DNA of 64,000 nt from Paenibacillus macquariensis (GTDB lineage: Bacteria > Bacillota > Bacilli > Paenibacillales > Paenibacillaceae): the NCBI RefSeq assembly GCF_900156375.1, contig NZ_FTNK01000005.1, forward strand, positions 62,001-126,000. Reading direction: 5' to 3'. The position numbers and the translations under genes are program-made. Of this stretch, positions 58,957-64,000 are shown piece after piece. The notes under the pieces were generated by a model. The model searched no databases and was not told where the DNA came from. It worked only from the letters and a program-made list of their open reading frames with translations. The stretch's first letter is position 1; each line of letters starts with the position of its first letter.

Positions 58957-59304
58957 ATGAACATTTATGACAAGACACACGAATTAGCGAAAGCCCTCAA
59001 AGAAAGTGAAGAAGTACAAGAGATCAATGAGGCTATGAGCCTTATTGAGAAGGACCCTGAGGGGAAAGAAATGTTAGAGGACTTCCGTCAGCGTCAAATG
59101 GATCTTCAGCAACAAATGATGACAGGAGATATGCCATCACCTGAAGAGATGGAGAAGATGGAAAAGCTGTTTGAAGTTCTCAGCTTAAATTTGAATATCC
59201 GTCGTTTGTTCGACGCGGAACGTAGATTAAGTATCATCATTGAAGATGTTAATAAAATAATCTCTGAGAGTCTTCAGCATTTATATGGTGGTTCCAATAT
59301 GTAA
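58957..59304 (+). CDS. YlbF/YheA family regulator-like protein
   Basis: A 115-residue helical protein: NIYDKTHELAKALKESEEVQ, EGKEMLEDFRQRQMDLQQQMM. YlbF-family proteins assist RNA maturation and developmental control. In B. subtilis yheA lies near yheC/yheD, so context suggests a yheA orthologue. SD AAAGGAGG. Divergent from the ATP-grasp operon. Confidence 0.82.
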   Translation: MNIYDKTHELAKALKESEEVQEINEAMSLIEKDPEGKEMLEDFRQRQMDLQQQMMTGDMPSPEEMEKMEKLFEVLSLNLNIRRLFDAERRLSIIIEDVNKIISESLQHLYGGSNM

Positions 59305-59326
59305 TTTGTTTTCTTGTATTTCCAAA

Positions 59327-59371
59327 GAGACGGATATCCGCCCTTAAGGGACGGTGTATCCGTTTCTTTTT
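59327..59371 (+). terminator. Terminator after the YlbF-family gene
   Basis: GAGACGGATA pairs with TATCCGTTTC, with an inner CCGCCCTTAAGGGACGG stem, then TTTT. Confidence 0.8.
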
Positions 59372-59458
59372 GCAACTCTCGTATTTTGTTCTCATATTTC
59401 ATCCGCTATCTTCATAGACTAGAAATATAGATTCGAAATGAAGGAGTTGCTTATAAGG

Positions 59459-59743
59459 ATGAGAAAGAGAACGAAATTCAAGCATTTCATGTTCATGTTA
59501 CTTGCATTAGCGATGTTAATTTATGCGATACCTAGTATTTCTTTCAAAAGTGGGAATGGCTGGATAACATTGTTCAGCGTAGTATGGGTTGCATTCTCGT
59601 TTCTTGTCATCGCCGCCCATTGGCATGTTATTCTGGGCGTGGATGAAGAGAAGAAGAAGACACTTGAGCGTGTGAGACAACATAAGCTTGAGCAGTGGCA
59701 ATTGAAATTGTCAGAAGAGTCGGAAAGAAGCGCGGGCCTGTAG
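59459..59743 (+). CDS. Two-TM hypothetical membrane protein
   Basis: A 94-residue protein with two hydrophobic helices (MLLALAMLIYAIPSI and LFSVVWVAFSFLVIAAHWH) and a charged helical C-terminus (DEEKKKTLERVRQHKLE). Start either ATG 59459 or 59438; AAGGAG favours 59459. No family recognised. Confidence 0.6.
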   Translation: MRKRTKFKHFMFMLLALAMLIYAIPSISFKSGNGWITLFSVVWVAFSFLVIAAHWHVILGVDEEKKKTLERVRQHKLEQWQLKLSEESERSAGL

Positions 59744-59789
59744 GTTGGTTTGGTTTTGTTCGTAGTATTACTCTCGTATTTCACTAAAA

Positions 59790-59829
59790 AGTCTTAAGGT
59801 TCTTCATATGAATCTTAAGGCTTTTTTTG
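59790..59829 (+). terminator. Terminator of the membrane protein gene
   Basis: AGTCTTAAGG-TTC pairs with GAA-TCTTAAGGCT (with mismatches) around TCATATGA, then seven T. Confidence 0.75.
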
Positions 59830-59956
59830 TTTGATAGAAGCGGCTCCTGAACCCTCTCAGACGTGGTAATAGGGTACTTTAAATGTAGTATATTAAAGAA
59901 ATTCCGTGATATAATAGGTACAGTATAGTACAGATTTGAGTATGGGGGTGTAACAG

Positions 59957-61291
59957 TTGGAGAATAGAGATGACACAGTCACGAAACACGAATATTTGCT
60001 CCAATATATAGAGGGATTAAAAGTAGGTACGAAGATATCCGTACGTAAGTTAGCAAAGGAAATGGGAGTTAGCGAGGGAACAGCCTATCGTGCAGTAAAG
60101 GAAGCTGAGAATTTAGGAATTGTGATCACGAAGGAAAGAATGGGTACCATTCGAGTAGAGAAGAAACCACGTAATATATCAGATCAGTTAACGTTTTCTG
60201 ATGTCGTAGATATCGTGGAGGGTCACGTATTGGGTGGAGCCGAAGGGCTTCAGAAGAACCTTCACAAGTATGTCATTGGTGCGATGAAAATTGATGCGAT
60301 GGCGAGGTATATCGATGCAGGGAGTTTACTCATTGTGGGTAATCGGGATGATGCTCATTCTTTGGCGCTAGAACATGGTGCAGGGGTACTTATAACTGGT
60401 GGATTTGGTATCAGCAGAGAGGTTAAGAATCTAGCAGATGAACTCAATTTACCTATTTTTTCTTCACGTCATGATACATTTACAGTTGCTTCGATGATCA
60501 ATCGGGCGATTTTTGATCGATTAATTAAGAAGAAGATCATGATTGTTGAAGATATTGTCGCAATGAAACCGAAGCTTTACGCTCTGAAGATAACGAGTAC
60601 TGCACAGGAATGTAGAGAACTTGCGGAGCAAACTGGAGAACCAAGGTATGCTGTCACGGATGAATGGAATCGGGTGATAGGTATTGTTAATATAAAAGAT
60701 ACGGTGTGTCTATCTGACGATCAGAGTATCGAGAAAGTGCTTATTCGTAATCCGATAACAACGAGCTTACAGACATCCCTTGCATCTGCGGCACAACACA
60801 TGATGTGGGAGGGAATCGATTTCTTACCTATTGTGGATCGTAATCGCAAACTTATCGCTACAGTTAATCGTAAAGAAGTACTTCAAGCCATGAGAGATGC
60901 ACAACACCAGCCACGGCTTGGAGAGACGTTCGATCATTTGATATGGAATGGAATTGCTGAGGAGCGTGACCAAGAAGGTCGGTTATTTTTCCATGGTTTT
61001 ATTACCCCTCAAATGGCGACTGATTTAGGTACAATTTCTGAGGGGGTATTAGCCACAGTAATGACGCAAGCTGCTTTTAAATCTACGAAAGATATTTCGG
61101 GAAATGATTATGTGTTGGATAACATGTCTACCTATTTCTTACGACCTGTCCAGATTGAAGACCAGATTGTGATTATGCCAAAGTTGCTAGAAATGAGTCG
61201 CAGAACTTGTAAAATAGAGATTGAAATGACTCACGAGGACACGTTAGTCGCCAAAGCGGTTATGACCTTACAGTCTATTGAACATGGGTAA
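59957..61291 (+). CDS. ytoI: YtoI-like regulator (HTH, DRTGG, CBS, hotdog)
   Basis: A 444-residue multidomain protein. A winged helix (about 20-65: VRKLAKEMGVSEGTAYRAVKEAE) is followed by a DRTGG-like domain (about 75-185), a tandem CBS pair (about 195-310) and a C-terminal hotdog domain (about 325-440). The order is that of YtoI. CBS domains bind nucleotides, so it is likely a ligand-sensing regulator. TTG start. Next to ytpI and the ytrIH-dnaE block as in Bacilli. Confidence 0.88.
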   Translation: MENRDDTVTKHEYLLQYIEGLKVGTKISVRKLAKEMGVSEGTAYRAVKEAENLGIVITKERMGTIRVEKKPRNISDQLTFSDVVDIVEGHVLGGAEGLQKNLHKYVIGAMKIDAMARYIDAGSLLIVGNRDDAHSLALEHGAGVLITGGFGISREVKNLADELNLPIFSSRHDTFTVASMINRAIFDRLIKKKIMIVEDIVAMKPKLYALKITSTAQECRELAEQTGEPRYAVTDEWNRVIGIVNIKDTVCLSDDQSIEKVLIRNPITTSLQTSLASAAQHMMWEGIDFLPIVDRNRKLIATVNRKEVLQAMRDAQHQPRLGETFDHLIWNGIAEERDQEGRLFFHGFITPQMATDLGTISEGVLATVMTQAAFKSTKDISGNDYVLDNMSTYFLRPVQIEDQIVIMPKLLEMSRRTCKIEIEMTHEDTLVAKAVMTLQSIEHG

Positions 61292-61311
61292 AGGAAATTT
61301 GATAGTTGTTG

Positions 61312-61638
61312 TTACTTATTGTTATTCATCATAATCTGACTTCGTTGGTAGACAAAATATTTACGATTACGTAGTCCGGCGAACATATTGAATGCACCTA
61401 GGACTAAGAATAACGCTTCTACAACAATAGATAGGGTAGATCCGCGGAAGATGAACATGAACACAACGGACATTAACATGAGCATGATGCCCATTAATAT
61501 ATTGGTAGTAGCACCATATAGTCCTCTATCGGTTGGATCGGAAGAACGGTGTGAACGTATGCTGTAGTAGGCAGAGGTAATACAGGTTACAACCAATAGT
61601 ATAAACAGAACGTATTTAATAACAGTAATCATGACCAC
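61312..61638 (-). CDS. ytpI: YtpI-like membrane protein
   Basis: A 108-residue protein with three hydrophobic helices and the pattern SHRSSDPTDRGLYGA then LFLVLGAFNMFAGLRNRKYF. It matches YtpI in size and position next to ytoI. GTG start with SD AAGGAGTG. Confidence 0.82.
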   Translation of the reverse strand: MVMITVIKYVLFILLVVTCITSAYYSIRSHRSSDPTDRGLYGATTNILMGIMLMLMSVVFMFIFRGSTLSIVVEALFLVLGAFNMFAGLRNRKYFVYQRSQIMMNNNK

Positions 61639-61693
61639 GCTTCACTCCTTAAGCAAATGACAAATTTGCTTGTATTGTATCATGAATGCGTTG

Positions 61694-62182
61694 TTAACGC
61701 ACAGGAGGATTCGCGATGGATATCCAAATTTGCAACACACTTTCGGCGACAAGCATCGTTTTGATCTGGATAGCATAATTTTTCTCTCGGACTGTATAAA
61801 TTTTTCGGTCTAGTAGCGTTCTAGCAATTTTACTATCAGTATCAATTTCGTACACACTTCGACCTCGAAGTACTTCGATATCATCACCAACTCGAACGAG
61901 AATTTCCTTCACAATGATGGAGTCGAGTGGAGGATCTTGTTGTTCAGCACGTATTTTTATCTCTTTAATGACGGTTTGCTGATTACTATATTTCTTAAGC
62001 GTTTTGATATCATCTTCGAATTGCTTCTTTTGGATTTTTAGATCTTGGTTGTCTAGCCACAGTTGGTTGTAGCTAGCATGAAATATAGCATTATATAGAA
62101 TGCTGCCCAAAACCATGCCTAGTACAATAAGCGAAGTGGTCTTTGAGAAGGCGAGGATACGACTGTTTGAAGGGATTCGCAT
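61694..62182 (-). CDS. ytrI: Sporulation membrane protein YtrI
   Basis: A 162-residue protein: one N-terminal membrane helix (TTSLIVLGMVLGSILYNAIF), a coiled coil (LWLDNQDLKIQKKQFEDDIK) and a beta-rich C-terminal part. YtrI and YtrH are sigma-E-controlled sporulation proteins in B. subtilis. Two bases separate it from ytrH. Confidence 0.84.
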   Translation of the reverse strand: MRIPSNSRILAFSKTTSLIVLGMVLGSILYNAIFHASYNQLWLDNQDLKIQKKQFEDDIKTLKKYSNQQTVIKEIKIRAEQQDPPLDSIIVKEILVRVGDDIEVLRGRSVYEIDTDSKIARTLLDRKIYTVREKNYAIQIKTMLVAESVLQIWISIANPPVR

Positions 62183-62184
62183 GA

Positions 62185-62511
62185 TTATTTCCTACCAGCG
62201 CATACCCATTTGACTAATTCACTGCCCGCATGAGCACCTAAAAAGGCAAACACGAGAAAAAGAATTTGTTTGATCGCGGGCGATAAGTTGCCACCAAAGA
62301 AGTTGCTTTCTATGACACGCATGGGATCAATGGTTCCGCCTACAGCAGCTGCGAGCGCCCAAATCTTAATTCTGTCTGCGATATCAAGCATCGTTTGAGT
62401 AGGTGGCTGTAAGGAAATAACGGCCCCTATCCCTCCAACCATCGCACCTCCGAGCACAATGCCGAAGGCAATACAGAAATCCAAAATGGCTTTTGATAAG
62501 AAAGTACTCAT
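62185..62511 (-). CDS. ytrH: Sporulation membrane protein YtrH
   Basis: A 108-residue hydrophobic protein: FCIAFGIVLGGAMVGGIGAVISL, then GTIDPMRVIESNFFGGNLSP and a final helix. ATG 62511 has SD AGAGGGG. First gene of the ytrHI operon, divergent from dnaE. Confidence 0.86.
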   Translation of the reverse strand: MSTFLSKAILDFCIAFGIVLGGAMVGGIGAVISLQPPTQTMLDIADRIKIWALAAAVGGTIDPMRVIESNFFGGNLSPAIKQILFLVFAFLGAHAGSELVKWVCAGRK

Positions 62512-62691
62512 GAATTTATCCCCTCTCTTGAACAATCGTCTGCAAATTACGCTTGTCCGCTCCTTCTATTCATAGATCCAATCCGATTCTCCTTGCTATA
62601 ATCCATTCTATGGGCGTTCCCTAAGGTATTATGATAAAATAAGAGAAAGAACTTTCTAAAAAAAGAACTTGCGGTGAAAGGGAGGGCGGAC

Positions 62692-64000
62692 ATGGCTTCA
62701 TTTGTACATCTACATGTTCATAGTGAATTTAGCCTCCTGGACGGAGCCGCACGTATAACGGATCTCGTGCAACAGGCTGCAGATTTAGGAATGAAGTCGT
62801 TGGCTTTAACAGACCATGGGGTTATGTACGGTGCAGTTCCGTTCTATAAGGCATGTAAAAGTAAAGGTATTAAGCCCATTATTGGCTGTGAAGCTTATTT
62901 CACTTCAGGGTCGCGTAAGGAGAGAGGCAGCCGAAAGGATCAGCCGATCTATCATTTAATTCTGCTAGCTAAGAACGAAGTAGGCTACCGAAATCTGATG
63001 AAACTGTGCTCCATTGGACATTTGGAAGGCTTTCACTATAAACCAAGAATAGATTTAGAATCACTTCGAACGCATAACGAAGGTATTATTTGCCTAAGTG
63101 CATGTTTAGGTGGCGAGGTTCCACAACATTTATTACATGGTCGATATGAAGAGGCTCGAAAGGCTGCTCTACGATATCAAGATATATTTGGTGATGATTT
63201 CTATTTGGAGCTACAAGATCATGGGATATCTGAACAGAAAAGGGTTAATCCCCAGCTGATTCAGCTCAGTGAAGAAACAGGCATTCCTTTAGTAGCGACA
63301 AATGATGTTCATTATCTTCAGCGTGAAGATGCCGAAGTACAAGATGTGCTTATCTGTATCGGAACAGGAAAGACGGTGGATGATGAGCAACGGCTACGTA
63401 TCCCAACAGACCAGTTGTATTTCAAAAGTGGGGAGGAAATGGCTCGCTTATTTCCTCATGTTCAGGAAGCCATGCTCAATACATCAGTCATCGCTGATAA
63501 GTGTCAGCTAGAGCTTGAATTCGATCGTTCTATTCTGCCTCAGTACAGTCCTCTTCCTGATGGGGTGACTTCTGAGCAATATTTACATGAATTATGTTCA
63601 AAAGGTCTCATAACGAGGTATGAGAGGACAGACAGGTGGCATGAGGCGGAAGCTAGACGGGAGCTAGAAGAACGGCTTTCCTACGAGCTCGGGGTAATTG
63701 GGAGCATGGGATTTGCTGATTATTTCCTTATCGTGTGGGACTTTATTGCTTACTCTCACAGACAAGGAATTGCAGTAGGACCTGGGCGTGGATCATCTGC
63801 TGGAAGTATTGTGGCGTACGTGTTACAGATTACGAATGTGGACCCTATGAAGTATCATTTGCTCTTTGAGCGATTCTTAAATCCTGAACGGATAACCATG
63901 CCAGATATAGATATTGACTTCAGTGATGAACGCCGTGATGAGGTCATTGAATATGTGGTAGATAAGTATGGGAGTGAGCATGTTGCGCAGATCATTACTT
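62692..64000 (+). CDS. dnaE: DNA polymerase III alpha subunit DnaE (3' end outside window)
   Basis: The frame is open from ATG 62692 to the window end (436 codons visible of about 1,100-1,200). A PHP domain starts with [16 protein letters not shown], and [10 protein letters not shown] follows. PGRGSSAGS near residue 365 and PDIDIDF at 404-410, which holds catalytic Asp residues, identify the polymerase core. SD AAAGGGAGGG. It replicates DNA, chiefly extending primers on the lagging strand in Firmicutes. Confidence 0.95.
   Translation, partial: MASFVHLHVHSEFSLLDGAARITDLVQQAADLGMKSLALTDHGVMYGAVPFYKACKSKGIKPIIGCEAYFTSGSRKERGSRKDQPIYHLILLAKNEVGYRNLMKLCSIGHLEGFHYKPRIDLESLRTHNEGIICLSACLGGEVPQHLLHGRYEEARKAALRYQDIFGDDFYLELQDHGISEQKRVNPQLIQLSEETGIPLVATNDVHYLQREDAEVQDVLICIGTGKTVDDEQRLRIPTDQLYFKSGEEMARLFPHVQEAMLNTSVIADKCQLELEFDRSILPQYSPLPDGVTSEQYLHELCSKGLITRYERTDRWHEAEARRELEERLSYELGVIGSMGFADYFLIVWDFIAYSHRQGIAVGPGRGSSAGSIVAYVLQITNVDPMKYHLLFERFLNPERITMPDIDIDFSDERRDEVIEYVVDKYGSEHVAQIIT

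Noticed and set aside
1..64000. tRNA or rRNA genes
   Set aside because: No cloverleaf with GTTCRANNC-type T-arm or rRNA segment was noticed; the attachment site is a coat gene, not a tRNA.

Overview
The window is a piece of chromosome from an endospore-forming Firmicute, most likely Paenibacillus or a close relative. Evidence for this is the cotJABC spore-coat operon, a five-member YheC/YheD ATP-grasp cluster next to a YlbF/YheA-like gene, the ytoI-ytpI-ytrI-ytrH-dnaE block, strong AGGAGG ribosome binding sites and frequent TTG/GTG starts. Identifications rest on recognising motifs and gene order by eye; no database search was possible.

Layout. 1-1.9 kb: end of a ytvI-like permease gene, then cotJA, cotJB and the 5' two thirds of cotJC. 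1.9-48.65 kb: a complete-looking PBSX-type contractile-tail prophage of 46,733 bp, flanked by a 9-bp core (AGGTGACCC). 48.65-48.85 kb: the 3' third of cotJC. 48.9-64 kb: host genes (aldehyde dehydrogenase, PAP2 phosphatase, PPK2 kinase, YheC/YheD cluster, YlbF-like, YtoI, YtpI, YtrI, YtrH and the start of dnaE).

The main result is that the prophage splits cotJC exactly in frame. Joining the host flanks across the core restores AAA-GGT-GAC-CCG and a 189-residue CotJC, the usual length of this protein. A large serine recombinase gene ends 25 bp inside the left junction. CotJC is a mother-cell coat protein of the manganese-catalase fold, and the interruption separates the two halves of its likely metal site. 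This is the architecture of developmentally excised elements such as skin in sigK or SPbeta in spsM, so the prophage may act as a sporulation-stage switch for cotJC. That it excises is an inference.

Prophage organisation. Lysogeny: serine integrase behind an S24 self-cleaving repressor, with a divergent Cro-like gene whose promoter carries a perfect operator dyad. Early: ORF6N antirepressor, SMC-like ATPase, RecT, RecE-like nuclease, HNH protein, replication initiator, RecU, HNH-AP2 homing endonuclease, C5 DNA methyltransferase and a sigma-like late regulator. Several reverse-strand cargo genes lie among them. Late: small and large terminase, portal, minor capsid protein with a toxin-like C-terminus and an adjacent putative immunity gene, scaffold, capsid, connectors, sheath, tube, a tail chaperone with an A-AAA-AAC -1 frameshift site, tape measure, baseplate, tail fibre, holin and M23 endolysin. 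The right arm (44-48.6 kb) holds small cargo genes with sporulation flavour (YqzL-like, YjcZ-like), repeated terminator-plus-motif units, two LexA-like boxes and two small HTH genes next to the right junction, one of which is a candidate recombination directionality factor.
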